Assembly: GCF_900176275.1 (NCBI RefSeq)
Contig: NZ_FWXD01000005.1
Location: 124,001 to 188,000 of the forward strand
Length of the DNA: 64,000 bases
DNA from: Andreprevotia lacus DSM 23236
GTDB taxonomy: Bacteria; Pseudomonadota; Gammaproteobacteria; Burkholderiales; Chitinibacteraceae
Reading direction: 5' to 3'
The notes beneath the pieces are model-generated. The model was not told the origin of the DNA. It made no database searches and saw nothing but the letters and a program-made list of their open reading frames with translations. The position numbers and the translations under genes were made by a program. This document shows, one piece after another, positions 30,075 through 42,319 of this stretch (the stretch's first letter is position 1; every line of letters starts with the position of its first letter).

Positions 30075-31160
30075 ATGAGCGCCCCGCAACGCACCCCCCT
30101 GTTTGAAGCCCACGTCGCCGCTGGCGGCAAGATCGTCGATTTTGCCGGCTGGGAGCTGCCCATCCACTATGGCTCGCAGCTGAAAGAGCACGACACCGTG
30201 CGCAGCGATGCCGGCGTGTTCGATGTCTCGCACATGACCGTGGTCGATGTCACCGGCCCGCAAGCCACCGCCTTTCTGCAAAAGCTGCTGGCCAACGATG
30301 TGGCCCGCCTCGGCTTCGAGGGCAAGGCGCTGTACTCGGGCATGCTCAATGCCGACGGTGGCGTGATCGACGACCTCATTGTCTACAAGACTGCGTGGGA
30401 TTACCGCGTGGTGGTCAACGCCGCTACGCGCGATAAAGACCTCGCGTGGATCACCCAGCAAGCCGCCGCTTTCGACGTCACCGTCACCGAGCGCCCTGAA
30501 CTCGCCATGCTGGCCATCCAGGGCCCGCAAGCCATTGCCAAGGTGAAAGCCGCCAAGCCCGAGCTGGCCGCGCTGATCGACAGCCTCAAGGTCTTCCAGG
30601 GCTTGCCCGCCGGTGAGTGGTTCGTCGCCCGCACCGGCTATACCGGCGAAGACGGCCTGGAAATCATGCTGCCGGGTAGCGAGGCGGTGGCATTCTGGAA
30701 TGCGCTGCTGGCTGCCGGCGTCGCCCCCACCGGGCTGGGCGCGCGCGATACGCTGCGCCTTGAGGCCGGCATGAATCTCTACGGCCACGAAATGGACGAC
30801 GGCGTATCGCCGTTGGCGGCCGGCATGGGCTGGACCATCGCCTGGGCGCCGGAAGAGCGCGATTTCATCGGCCGCAGCGTGATCGCGGCGGAAAAGGCCG
30901 CTGGCCCGGCCTACAAACAAGTCGGCCTGGTGCTGGAAGGTAAGGGCGTGCTGCGCGCCGGCCAGACCGTGCAGACCGATGCCGGCGAAGGCGAAATCAC
31001 CAGCGGCACCTTCAGCCCCTCACTCAAACTGTCGATTGCCATGGCGCGCGTGCCCGCAGCGGCCAGCGGCATCGTGCAGGTCGATATCCGCAGCAAGCTC
31101 GAGCCGGCGCGCATCGTCAAGATGCCGTTCGTGCGCAACGGCCAGAAAGTATTCGAATAA
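30075..31160 (+). CDS. gcvT: Glycine cleavage system T protein (aminomethyltransferase)
   Basis: Transfers the methylene group from H-protein-bound aminomethyl lipoate to tetrahydrofolate, releasing ammonia. The 361-residue protein has the standard opening [29 protein letters not shown] split by the substrate motif DFAGWELP near 20-27, [10 protein letters not shown] near 52-61 and the folate region [14 protein letters not shown] near 188-201. It is the first gene behind the glycine riboswitch and begins the gcvTH-x-gcvP operon. Confidence 0.97.
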   Translation: MSAPQRTPLFEAHVAAGGKIVDFAGWELPIHYGSQLKEHDTVRSDAGVFDVSHMTVVDVTGPQATAFLQKLLANDVARLGFEGKALYSGMLNADGGVIDDLIVYKTAWDYRVVVNAATRDKDLAWITQQAAAFDVTVTERPELAMLAIQGPQAIAKVKAAKPELAALIDSLKVFQGLPAGEWFVARTGYTGEDGLEIMLPGSEAVAFWNALLAAGVAPTGLGARDTLRLEAGMNLYGHEMDDGVSPLAAGMGWTIAWAPEERDFIGRSVIAAEKAAGPAYKQVGLVLEGKGVLRAGQTVQTDAGEGEITSGTFSPSLKLSIAMARVPAAASGIVQVDIRSKLEPARIVKMPFVRNGQKVFE

Positions 31161-31191
31161 CAAACTCACCCTCCATAGAAGGACGATAGAC

Positions 31192-31578
31192 ATGAGCCAC
31201 GTTCCCGCCGAACTGAAATACGTCGATACCCACGAATGGCTGCGTCTGGAAGACGACGGCACCATCACCATCGGCATTACCGATCACGCCCAAGCGCTGC
31301 TGGGCGACATCGTTTTTGTCGAGCTGCCGCAACTGGGCGCACAACTGGCCGCTGGCGATACCGCCGGCGTGGTCGAGTCGGTGAAAGCCGCGTCGGACGT
31401 ATACGCACCCATTGCCGGTGAAGTCGTTGCCATCAACGAAGCGCTGGTGAACGAGCCGGAACTGGCCAACACCGAGCCGTATGGCGATGCCTGGTTCTTC
31501 CGCGTGCGCCCGGCGGATGCCGACGCACTGGCCGGCGCGCTGGATGCTGCCGGCTACGTGGATCTGATCGGCGCCTGA
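31192..31578 (+). CDS. gcvH: Glycine cleavage system H protein
   Basis: Lipoyl carrier that shuttles the aminomethyl group between P, T and L proteins. The ATG at 31192 gives 128 residues, the family norm. The lipoylated lysine lies in [16 protein letters not shown] near residues 58-73, and [18 protein letters not shown] near 18-35 is typical. An AGAAGGACG ribosome binding site precedes it. Confidence 0.97.
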   Translation: MSHVPAELKYVDTHEWLRLEDDGTITIGITDHAQALLGDIVFVELPQLGAQLAAGDTAGVVESVKAASDVYAPIAGEVVAINEALVNEPELANTEPYGDAWFFRVRPADADALAGALDAAGYVDLIGA

Positions 31579-31582
31579 TGCC

Positions 31583-31921
31583 ATGGCCGGGCTGCTCCGG
31601 GACCGGCTGATTTTCGCGGTACTCGGTGCACTGTTCGGCCTGTTCTACGGCGTACTGCTGGTGTTCGCGCTGGCCAGCTGGATGACCTCGCCGCTGGCGG
31701 CGCGCCTGCTGATGCTCAGCAGCGGCGGCTTTGCGCTGACCGGTTTGCTGAGCGGTGGCTGGCTGTTCGATACGCTGTTTGCCGCGCTCATCGTGTTATG
31801 GGGGCTGCTGACCGGCACCGGTTCATATGCCGGCCGGCCGGCCCTCACCGGCAATGGCTGGGTGGGTCGTTTGTTTCTGTTTGGGGCCGTTAGCGGCCTT
31901 GTTTTGTATTTTGCTTACTGA
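31583..31921 (+). CDS. Small membrane protein within the gcv operon
   Basis: A 112-residue hydrophobic protein of unknown function. Three to four membrane helices are visible (about 10-32, 40-58, 62-78 and 92-110), with a Gly-rich loop GTGSYAGRPALTGNGW near 76-92. It starts four bases after the gcvH stop and lies before gcvP on the same strand, so it is cotranscribed with the glycine cleavage genes. No transporter or enzyme family is recognisable. A role in glycine metabolism is guilt by association only. Confidence 0.65.
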   Translation: MAGLLRDRLIFAVLGALFGLFYGVLLVFALASWMTSPLAARLLMLSSGGFALTGLLSGGWLFDTLFAALIVLWGLLTGTGSYAGRPALTGNGWVGRLFLFGAVSGLVLYFAY

Positions 31922-31981
31922 TGATGGCCGCGCCCCCGCGCGGCCGCCCATCAGCGTAATGCTATTTTTCGGGTATATCGC

Positions 31982-34848
<2,867 letters not shown>

Positions 34849-34852
<4 letters not shown>

Positions 34853-35805
34853 TTACGCTGTATGAGCTGGCCTGGTCGCACTATTGCGAAAAAGTGCGGC
34901 TGGCCCTCGCCTATAAAGGCGTGCCGTGGCGGCGCGTGGGCGATAACGCGTTCAGCAAGGCCGGCATCCATGCGGTGGCCGGCGGCCAGCGCGTGCCGCG
35001 CCACGCCTTCCCCACCGTGCACGACGATGCCACCGGCGCGGTGGTGTTCGAATCGACGCCCATTCTCGATTACCTCGATCAGCGCTATCCGGATGCGCCG
35101 CTGCTCTACCCCGGTGACGCGGCCAACCGCGCCGCCATCCGGCAGCGGCTGATCGAGTTCGATACCCTGCTGGGCGTGCCGGCGCGGCGCTTTGGCTATA
35201 CCCAGCTCATTCTTGAATGCCCCACCGTGCTGCCCTCGCTGTTTCTGGGTCAGATCGCCGGCGGCGTGTTCACCAAGCCCGGCCTGCGCTGGCTCACCGG
35301 CCACGTCCTTGGCATCTTGCTGACCAAGCGCTTTGCCTTCCACCGCAGCGAGGCCATCGGCCTGTATGAGGGGCTGGAGCGCTATCTGCTCGATCTGGCT
35401 GCCGCGCTGGACGGGCGCGAGTTCGTGGTGGGCGAGGCGTTTTCCGCTGCCGACATCACGCTGGCCACGCATTTGCGGCCGCTGCTCATCGTCCCGTTCT
35501 TTGCCGAGCACCCCGGCCTGCAGGGGCTGTTTGCCCGCCAGCAGCAGGTGTTTGCCCAACTGGGCGCCGAGGCGGAATTCCCCTACCAGGCTGCCATTAC
35601 CGCCGCTCGCCAGCACCGTGCTCCGGTGCGCCGCAAGCTGCGCGATGTGGCCGGCAGCCTGCCGCTGCAGCCCGCCGGCGCTCTGGCCGGCAATGATCAG
35701 AACAAGGTGTGGACGTGGAACATGGTGCTGCACCCGTGGTATTACCTGGTCACGCTCAGGCGCAATAAGGCACGACTTGCGCTGGCCTCTTCACAGTACC
35801 GGTGA
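34849..35805 (+). CDS. Glutathione S-transferase-family protein
   Basis: A 318-residue protein. The N-terminal thioredoxin-like domain ([20 protein letters not shown], then [25 protein letters not shown] near residues 55-79) has the SHYC active-site type. The C-terminal all-helical domain includes [18 protein letters not shown] near 191-208. The only usable start is a GTG that overlaps the gcvP stop (GTGA), pointing to translational coupling. The protein is longer than most GSTs, with a C-terminal extension of about 80 residues. Substrate unknown; the link to glycine metabolism may be through glutathione but is not shown. Confidence 0.85.
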
Positions 35806-35812
35806 CATAGCC

Positions 35813-36202
35813 ATGCAACGCGGCCTGCTGCATCATCTGTCCTTTGGTGTGCGCGATCTGGCACGCGCTGCGGCGTTTTATGATGCGGTGCTGGCCACCG
35901 TGGGCTACCGCCGCGTGTTCGAGAGCGACACTGCGGTGGGCTATGGCCTGGTCGATGGGCAGGATGCCTTTTGCATCAAGGCGCGCGCCGGTGCGGCTGC
36001 GCCGGGGGCGGGGTTTCATCTGGCTTTTACCGCCCGCACGCGTGATGATGTGCACGCCTTTCATGCCGCTGCGCTGGCGCATGGCGGCCGCGACAACGGC
36101 GCCCCCGGCCTGCGCGCGCATTACGGCCCGCATTATTACGCGGCATTCATTACCGACCCCGATGGCTATGCCATCGAGATCGTCATCAACACCCCGGCTT
36201 GA
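35813..36202 (+). CDS. VOC (glyoxalase/bleomycin-resistance) family protein
   Basis: A 129-residue vicinal-oxygen-chelate protein starting MQRGLLHHLSFGVRDLARAA. Putative metal ligands are His8 in the first beta-alpha unit and Glu near position 124 in FITDPDGYAIEIVIN, the usual VOC ending. It follows the GST gene by seven bases and precedes gcvR, so it belongs to the same transcription unit. Glyoxalase-like detoxification together with the GST is possible, but the substrate is not predictable from sequence. Confidence 0.85.
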   Translation: MQRGLLHHLSFGVRDLARAAAFYDAVLATVGYRRVFESDTAVGYGLVDGQDAFCIKARAGAAAPGAGFHLAFTARTRDDVHAFHAAALAHGGRDNGAPGLRAHYGPHYYAAFITDPDGYAIEIVINTPA

Positions 36203-36245
36203 GCCTGCCGGCCCGGCCCCCACAAGAAACAAAAAGGAAACCGCC

Positions 36246-36755
36246 ATGACCATCACTACCCTCGTGCTGACCGTGCTGGGCGCAGACAAACCCGGTCTGG
36301 TCGAGCAACTGGCCGAAGTCGTCGCCGCGCACAAGGCCAACTGGCTGGAGTCGTCGATGAGCCGGCTGGCCGGCCAGTTTGCCGGCATCCTGCGCATCGA
36401 GCTGAACGGCGCCGACCGCGCCGCGCTGGAAGCCGCGCTGCAACAGCTGCCCGATCTGCAGGTGGCGGTGGTTGAGGGCGGCGCGGCCGAGGAATACCCG
36501 ATCGAGCTGATGCTGTCAGTCACCGCACACGACCGCATCGGCATCGTGAAGGAAGTGACGCAGGTACTGGCCCGCCACGGCGTGAACGTCGACCAGCTCA
36601 GCACCGAAGTCGTGCCCGCGCCGATGTCGAGCGAGCCGCTGTTCCAGGCCGGCGCCGTGCTGCGCGCCCGCGCCGGTTTCGATGTGGATGCACTGCAGCG
36701 CGATCTGGAAGCGCTATCCGACGATCTGTTCGTCGAATTCGGCAGCGCGGACTAA
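36246..36755 (+). CDS. gcvR: Glycine cleavage system transcriptional repressor GcvR-like ACT protein
   Basis: A 169-residue protein with two ACT domains: ITTLVLTVLGADKPGLVEQLAEVV near residues 2-25 and LMLSVTAHDRIGIVKEVTQVLARHGVNVDQLST near 87-119. GcvR proteins in proteobacteria restrain glycine cleavage expression through GcvA, which is not seen here. Location at the end of the gcv operon, with a second glycine sensor (the riboswitch) at its start, supports the assignment. AAAAAGGAAACC supplies the ribosome binding site. Repeat D1 begins in its stop codon. Confidence 0.8.
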   Translation: MTITTLVLTVLGADKPGLVEQLAEVVAAHKANWLESSMSRLAGQFAGILRIELNGADRAALEAALQQLPDLQVAVVEGGAAEEYPIELMLSVTAHDRIGIVKEVTQVLARHGVNVDQLSTEVVPAPMSSEPLFQAGAVLRARAGFDVDALQRDLEALSDDLFVEFGSAD

Positions 36756-36868
36756 GAGCCGCTACAAAACCCTGCTGGCGGCGTTACGCTCACTGGCCGT
36801 ACGCCTTGTACTGTCTGCGTTTCGCGTGCCTTGCCAGCATCGCTACACTGGGCTTTGTTAGCGGCTCT
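36755..36868. repeat. 114-bp inverted-repeat-bounded element (family D, copy D1)
   Basis: The left end AGAGCCGCTACAAAACCC and right end GGGCTTTGTTAGCGGCTCT are imperfect inverted repeats of about 18 bases. The interior contains GTTACGCTCACTGGCCGTAC and GCGTTTCGCGTGCCTTGCCA. A nearly identical copy lies at 39390-39502. No coding capacity. Looks like a miniature inverted-repeat transposable element or a large BIME. Confidence 0.85.
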
Positions 36869-36896
36869 AAGCCGCCGAACACAGCGCCGGACAGCA

Positions 36897-36923
36897 AAGA
36901 CCCCGCCATGGCGGGGTCTTTGT
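36897..36923. terminator. Bidirectional terminator between gcvR and the YdcF-like gene
   Basis: AAAGACCCCGCCATGGCGGG and its symmetrical end GTCTTT form a near-perfect palindrome with A and T flanks. It can end both the gcv transcript and the convergent YdcF-type gene. Confidence 0.9.
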
Positions 36924-36965
36924 ATGTGGCGGGCAGCTGCAACCCAGTGGCGATACGGCAGGCGC

Positions 36966-37754
36966 TCAGTATTCGCCCAGCAGCCACGAGATGGCCACCG
37001 CAAAATACTCGCGCAGCCATGCGTTGTAGCGCGCAACGAGCGGCGTGGGCGCGCCGGCAGTCATCACGTTGCCGAAACCCTGGCGCTGGGCAATGCGCCC
37101 GGCGCGCCACATGTGGAAGTCGCTGCTGACCACCAGTACGGCATCGCTATCGGGCTGGTGGCCATGCCTGGCGAGCACGCGATGGCTGAACAGCAGGTTT
37201 TCCTGGGTGCTGGTGCTGCGGTCTTCGCGCAGGATGCGGCTGTCGGCAATGCCATGCGCTAGCAAGTCGGTGCGCATCGCATCGGCCTCGCTCACGGCTT
37301 CGCTCAGCCCTTGGCCGCCGGATACCACCAATACCGCATGCGGATATTGCCCTGCCAGCTGCCGCGCCCGATTCAGGCGTGCCTGCAGCATCGGCGAAGG
37401 CCGGTCGCCATCGAGCCCCGAACCCAATACGATGATGGCGGAAGGCGCGACCGCCGGGGTGGCTAGTTGCTGTCGGGCCAGGTGCCAGAAAAACGCCAGC
37501 AGCGTGATCAGCCAGGCCAGCAAGAGCCAGCCCAGCGCCTGCCAGGCACGCTGGCGCCATACGGCTCGCTGCAGCCAGCCCTGCCAGCGGCGGGCCAGCA
37601 ACACGGGTAACAGCAGTCCCAGCCCGAGGAACAAGGGCACCAGCGTACCGACATTGAGTTTGCCCGCCAGGCACCAGGCCAGGCCATCCAGCGCAAGCAG
37701 TGCGCCTGCCAGTATTTGCAGCCATTGCCGCGGGGATTGCTTGCCAAGCTGCAT
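36966..37754 (-). CDS. YdcF/ElyC-family (DUF218) membrane protein
   Basis: A 262-residue inner-membrane protein. Three hydrophobic helices lie at about residues 12-30, 36-53 and 72-90, followed by a cytoplasmic or periplasmic DUF218 domain: AIIVLGSGLDGDRPSPMLQARLNRA near 105-129, VLVVSGGQG near 140-148, REDRSTSTQENLLFS near 175-189 and VLVVSSDFHMWRAGRI near 205-220. The relatives ElyC and SanA act in envelope integrity and undecaprenyl-phosphate-related processes; a role of that kind is inference. Confidence 0.85.
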   Translation of the reverse strand: MQLGKQSPRQWLQILAGALLALDGLAWCLAGKLNVGTLVPLFLGLGLLLPVLLARRWQGWLQRAVWRQRAWQALGWLLLAWLITLLAFFWHLARQQLATPAVAPSAIIVLGSGLDGDRPSPMLQARLNRARQLAGQYPHAVLVVSGGQGLSEAVSEADAMRTDLLAHGIADSRILREDRSTSTQENLLFSHRVLARHGHQPDSDAVLVVSSDFHMWRAGRIAQRQGFGNVMTAGAPTPLVARYNAWLREYFAVAISWLLGEY

Positions 37755-37921
37755 GTGCCGGGGCCGCCACTAGGGAGTTGGATAGCCGCCGATTATGCGC
37801 AGCGCAGGCCACGGCGGCAAAACTGCCTGCAGTGCAGGCAGAAATCATGCCGTGTTGTGCGTGCCGCCATGCCGCGTGCGCGCGCTTTTTCGCCTGCCGG
37901 CCCGTAATCGCCGGGGCCGGC

Positions 37922-37951
37922 TTGGTGGGTGGCGCTAAGTCACGGTAAAAT
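37922..37951 (+). promoter_or_regulatory. Candidate ychF promoter
   Basis: TTGGTG at 37922-37927, an 18-base spacer and TAAAAT at 37946-37951, followed by a 5' leader of about 45 bases. Confidence 0.5.
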
Positions 37952-38002
37952 CATCGTTTTTCCGGGGCGGCCTGTTGCTGCTCCTGCAAACAGGAATACA
38001 GC

Positions 38003-39094
38003 ATGAGCCTCAAATGCGGCATCGTCGGCCTGCCCAACGTCGGCAAGTCCACGCTTTTCAACGCCTTGACCAAGGCCGGCATCGAAGCCGCCAACTACCC
38101 GTTCTGCACCATCGAGCCCAATGTCGGCATCGTCGAAGTGCCGGATGCGCGCCTGCAGCAGCTGGCCGGCATCATCAATCCGCAGAAAATCGTGCCGGCC
38201 ATCGTCGAATTCGTCGACATCGCCGGTCTGGTGGCGGGTGCTTCCAAGGGTGAGGGCCTGGGTAACCAGTTCCTCGCCAACATCCGCGAGACCGATGCCA
38301 TCGTCAACGTGGTACGCTGCTTCAACGACGACAACATCATCCACGTGGCCGGCCGCATCGACCCGATCGACGACATCATCGTGATCGGCACCGAGCTGGC
38401 GCTGGCCGACCTCGCCACGGTGGAAAAAGCCATCCAGCGCGAAGGCAAAAAGGCCAAGTCGGGCGACAAGGACGCGATTGCGCAAATCAAGGTGCTGGAA
38501 AAGCTGCTGCCGCACCTGAACGAAGGCAAGCCCGCGCGCTCGGCCGGGCTGTCCGATGACGACAAGCTGGCGATCAAGTCGCTGTGCCTGCTCACCATCA
38601 AGCCGGCCATGTACGTGGCCAACGTGGCCGAAGACGGCTTCCAGAACAACCCGCTGCTGGACAAGGTCACCGCGCACGCCCAGGCCGAAGGCGCACCGGT
38701 GGTGGCCGTCTGCGCCGCCATCGAATCGGAAATCGCCGAGCTGGACGACGCCGACAAGATCGAATTCCTGTCCGAACTGGGCCTGGAAGAGCCGGGCCTG
38801 AACCGCCTGATCCGCGCCGGCTTCCAGTTGCTGGGCCTGCAGACCTACTTCACCGCCGGTGTGAAGGAAGTACGCGCTTGGACCATCCACGTCGGCGATA
38901 CCGCCCCGCAAGCGGCCGGCGTGATCCACACCGACTTCGAACGCGGCTTCATCCGCGCACAAACCATCGGCTTCGACGACTTCATCCAGTACAAGGGTGA
39001 ACAAGGCGCCAAGGAAGCCGGCAAGATGCGCGCCGAAGGCAAGGAATACGTGGTGAAGGATGGCGACGTGCTGAACTTCCTGTTCAACGTCTGA
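38003..39094 (+). CDS. ychF: Redox-responsive OBG-type ATPase YchF
   Basis: Translation-associated nucleotide-binding protein that prefers ATP to GTP. The 363-residue protein has the P-loop [17 protein letters not shown] near residues 8-24, the G3 motif [20 protein letters not shown] near 70-89, the altered specificity motif NVAED (in place of NKxD) near 204-208, and the C-terminal TGS-like domain ([38 protein letters not shown], in part). Length matches E. coli YchF. Monocistronic, with its own terminator. Confidence 0.97.
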   Translation: MSLKCGIVGLPNVGKSTLFNALTKAGIEAANYPFCTIEPNVGIVEVPDARLQQLAGIINPQKIVPAIVEFVDIAGLVAGASKGEGLGNQFLANIRETDAIVNVVRCFNDDNIIHVAGRIDPIDDIIVIGTELALADLATVEKAIQREGKKAKSGDKDAIAQIKVLEKLLPHLNEGKPARSAGLSDDDKLAIKSLCLLTIKPAMYVANVAEDGFQNNPLLDKVTAHAQAEGAPVVAVCAAIESEIAELDDADKIEFLSELGLEEPGLNRLIRAGFQLLGLQTYFTAGVKEVRAWTIHVGDTAPQAAGVIHTDFERGFIRAQTIGFDDFIQYKGEQGAKEAGKMRAEGKEYVVKDGDVLNFLFNV

Positions 39095-39158
39095 TTCAAG
39101 CAAACCGGTTCAGGTGTATGCATTCCAGCGTGCAGACGTGGCACCCAGAGCGATGCGC

Positions 39159-39187
39159 AGCCCCGTGAAGACGGGGCTTTTTCTTTC
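39159..39187 (+). terminator. Terminator of ychF
   Basis: AGCCCCGT-GAAG-ACGGGGCT followed by TTTTTCTTT. Confidence 0.93.
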
Positions 39188-39389
39188 CCAACCACATTCG
39201 CTACCCCGAAGTCTGCTGCTGGTGCAATGCAGCCGGGGCTGGCTTTTATCTTGAGGCAAGTTAAACGACTCGACCTTTGGCGATGGAAATACCGGCTGTG
39301 CGGCAAACAGAGCCGTTACGGAGTCGGAGGCGATTCCGCCCTGCCCAGGTTAAGGGAGGCAGTTGAAGCCACCCGCAAGTCACTGCCTG

Positions 39390-39502
39390 GAGCGGCTAGC
39401 AAAACCCTGCTGGCGGCGTTACGCTCACTGGCCGTACGCCTTGTACTGGCTGCGTTTCGCGTGCCTTGCCAGCACGGCTACACTGGGTTTTGTCAGCCGC
39501 TC
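39390..39502. repeat. 113-bp inverted-repeat-bounded element (family D, copy D2)
   Basis: Ends GAGCGGCTAGCAAAACCC and GGGTTTTGTCAGCCGCTC pair as terminal inverted repeats. Apart from a few substitutions the interior equals D1 at 36755-36868. Several differences at the left end are matched by changes at the right end (CGGCT/AGCCG against CCGCT/AGCGG), so pairing of the two ends seems to be maintained. Confidence 0.85.
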
Positions 39503-39904
39503 TTATTGCTTGCAAGCAATAAGTAATTCATCAGGGCAATCGCGTGGCTGCGTCTTCCGTGAAGCCCTGGCTGCAGTTGTGTCGCATTGATAAGATGCCC
39601 GCTTTATTTGGTTACGCCGATCAGGGCGCTTGATCTGAAGCGCTGCGTCGCTGGTATTCGCCGCCCCGGTGACCGGGGCGGCGCTAACCGGCAAGGATGT
39701 GCCAACCGCTTGATTTCCTTCGATGACTACGAGGGCCGCAGTGCTGTCCGGTTGGCAAGCGCCCAGTCCGTCGCGCGCACTGCGAGCGATGGAAGGCTGC
39801 GGGCTGGTGGCGCTGAAAAATATGTGCGAGATCGAACCGATTGCACTGGCGACCAGTTTCAAAATGCTGATTAACCGAAGAACGACGCGATGAAGGGGGT
39901 GGCA
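39503..39904. other. Region upstream of the restriction-modification locus
   Basis: About 400 bases without a convincing gene. It contains a perfect hairpin CCGCCCCGG-TGA-CCGGGGCGG at 39661-39681, without a T run, and must include the hsdR promoter. Short open frames here show no family resemblance. Confidence 0.5.
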
Positions 39905-42304
39905 ATGCAAGAGGGCGTGATCACCGAAGCGGATACCTGCCGCGAATTTGTCACTCCCCGTTTGGTGGAGGCTGGCTGGGGTACTGCACCGCACGCCATC
40001 GGGGAGCAGCGCAGCTTCACCAATGGGCGGATCATCGTCGCTGGCGGCAAGGTACGGCGCGGCAAGCAAAAGCGGGCTGACTACCTTCTGTACTACCGCC
40101 GTGACTACCCCCTGGCTGTGGTCGAAGCCAAGGAAATCGGCCTCCCTGCCGAAACCGGCGTTCAGCAGGCGCGCGAGTACGCCGAGATTCTCGGCCTCAA
40201 GTTCGCCTACGCCACCAACGGCCACCGCATCATCGAGATCGACTACACCACCGGCACCGAACGCGAGGTGGATCGCTACGCCACCCCCGACGAGCTGTTT
40301 GCCAGGTTGGCCGCCGCGACGCAATTGCCAGCATCGACGGCCCCTTGCTTGCTGGAACCGTTCAATCTTGTATCTGGCAAGGTGCCCCGCTATTACCAGC
40401 AGATTGCGATCCACCGGGTAATTGAGTCGATCCTGCTCGGACAGAAACGCATCCTTGCCACACTGGCCACCGGCACAGGCAAGACCTGCGTCGCCTTCCA
40501 GATTTGCTGGAAGCTGTGGAGCAGCCGCTGGAACCGAACCGGCGAGCACCGCCGCCCCAAGATTCTGTTCCTGGCCGACCGCAACATCCTGGTGGATGAC
40601 CCGATGGCCAAGATGTTCGCGCCCTTTGGCGATGCCCGGCACAAGATTACGGGCGGGGACACCAGCCAGAGCCGCGATATGTATTTTGGTATCTACCAAG
40701 CGCTGACCACGGCCAGCGCTGACGTGTTCCGGCAATACCGCCCTGACTTCTTCGACCTGATCATCATCGACGAATGCCATCGCGGTTCCAGCCGCGATGA
40801 GAGCGCCTGGCGCGCCGTGCTCGATTACTTCGAGCCGGCTGTGCAATTCGGCATGACAGCCACGCCCTTGCGCGAAGAATCCCGCGACAGCTACGAATAC
40901 TTCGGCAATCCGGTTTACACCTACAGCCTGCGCCAGGGCATCGAGGATGGCTTCCTCGCCCCCTATCGGGTGCATCGCGTCATCACCACGGTCGATGCTG
41001 CCGGATGGCGCCCCAGCAAAGATGAACTGGACCGCTACGGCCGCGAAGTGCCCGACGAGGAATACCAGACCAAGGACTTCGAGCGCGTAGTGGCCTTACG
41101 CTCCCGTACGCGGGCCATGGCCAAGCACCTGACCGATCTGCTCAAGGGCACCGACCGGTTCGCCAAGACCCTCGTGTTCTGCGTCGATCAGGAACACGCG
41201 GCCGAGATGCGGCAGGAGTTGGTGAATCTGAACAGTGACCTCGTCAAGCAGTATCCCGACTACGTCTGCCGCGTCACTGCTGATGAGGGCGCGATTGGCC
41301 TCACCCATTTATCGCACTTCCAGGACGTGGATAAGCCCACGCCCGTTATCCTCACCACATCCCAGTTGCTGACCACGGGCGTTGACGCCGAGATGGTCAA
41401 AAACGTGGTGCTGGCACGTGTAGTGGGCTCTCGCGCCGAGTTCAAGCAGATTGTTGGTCGCGGCACGCGACTAAAGGTCGATTACGGCAAGGAATACTTC
41501 AACATCATCGACTTCACCGGTACGGCCACCCACCACTTTGCCGACCCGGATTTCGATGGTGACCCGGAGCGAATCGAAGAGGTGACCGTCAATGATTCCG
41601 GCGAAGTCGTCGAGGCTGTCGCAGAAGAAATTCCTGGCGTTGCCGAGCCCGAAGCCGAGTACGTGGTGGAGCCGGAACAGAACGGCGAATCGGGGGGCGG
41701 CGACATCCTCTCTGATCCACCGGCCGAGCCACGCAAGTTCTACGTTGACGGCGGCGAAGTCGAAGTCATTGGCCATCTGGTCTACGACCTTGATACCGAT
41801 GGCAAGAAGCTGCAGGTGGTCAAGTACACCGAATACTCCGGCCGCGCCGTCCGCACCCTGTACCCCACGCGCGAGGCGCTGCAATCGGCCTGGGCCAACC
41901 CCGACACCCGCGCCGAGGTGTTGCGCGAGTTGACTGATCGCGGCATCAGCTTTGAAGAGCTGGCCTCCAGTAGTGAACAGCCCGACGCCGATCCATTCGA
42001 CCTGCTATGCCATTTAGCCTGGAACGCGCCGCTGCTCACCCGTCGCCAGCGCGCCGAGGCGGCCAGGCGCCAAGCCCAAGAGCTTTTCGCCCAACACGGC
42101 GATACCGCTCGTGAAATCCTTACGCTGCTGCTCGACCGCTACATCGAGCGCGGCATCCTGCAATTCAATGCGCTGTCCGAGCTGATGAAGGTGCAACCCT
42201 TCGACCGTTTCGGCAGTCCTTCCGAGATTGCCACCCGCCACTTCGGCGGCGTGCGGGGCATGAAGGACGCCATATCCCGGCTCCAGACGGCGCTTTACCA
42301 ATAA
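39905..42304 (+). CDS. hsdR: Type I restriction enzyme R subunit (EcoEI-type)
   Basis: ATP-dependent DNA translocase and nuclease. I chose the ATG at 39905 because AGGGGG lies five bases before it; an ATG at 39890 is weaker. The 799-residue protein has an N-terminal PD-(D/E)XK nuclease (Asp59 in KRADYLLYY, Glu74-Ala-Lys76 in VVEAKE), helicase motif I ATLATGTGKTCVAFQ near 185-199, motif II IIIDECHRG near 290-298, motif III GMTATPLR near 320-327 and motif VI QIVGRGTRL near 520-528. The C-terminal segment fits the EcoEI R C-terminal domain. First gene of a four-gene locus with hsdM, a DUF1016 nuclease and hsdS. Confidence 0.95.
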   Translation: MQEGVITEADTCREFVTPRLVEAGWGTAPHAIGEQRSFTNGRIIVAGGKVRRGKQKRADYLLYYRRDYPLAVVEAKEIGLPAETGVQQAREYAEILGLKFAYATNGHRIIEIDYTTGTEREVDRYATPDELFARLAAATQLPASTAPCLLEPFNLVSGKVPRYYQQIAIHRVIESILLGQKRILATLATGTGKTCVAFQICWKLWSSRWNRTGEHRRPKILFLADRNILVDDPMAKMFAPFGDARHKITGGDTSQSRDMYFGIYQALTTASADVFRQYRPDFFDLIIIDECHRGSSRDESAWRAVLDYFEPAVQFGMTATPLREESRDSYEYFGNPVYTYSLRQGIEDGFLAPYRVHRVITTVDAAGWRPSKDELDRYGREVPDEEYQTKDFERVVALRSRTRAMAKHLTDLLKGTDRFAKTLVFCVDQEHAAEMRQELVNLNSDLVKQYPDYVCRVTADEGAIGLTHLSHFQDVDKPTPVILTTSQLLTTGVDAEMVKNVVLARVVGSRAEFKQIVGRGTRLKVDYGKEYFNIIDFTGTATHHFADPDFDGDPERIEEVTVNDSGEVVEAVAEEIPGVAEPEAEYVVEPEQNGESGGGDILSDPPAEPRKFYVDGGEVEVIGHLVYDLDTDGKKLQVVKYTEYSGRAVRTLYPTREALQSAWANPDTRAEVLRELTDRGISFEELASSSEQPDADPFDLLCHLAWNAPLLTRRQRAEAARRQAQELFAQHGDTAREILTLLLDRYIERGILQFNALSELMKVQPFDRFGSPSEIATRHFGGVRGMKDAISRLQTALYQ

Positions 42305-42319
42305 CGAGAACCAGCTTTA

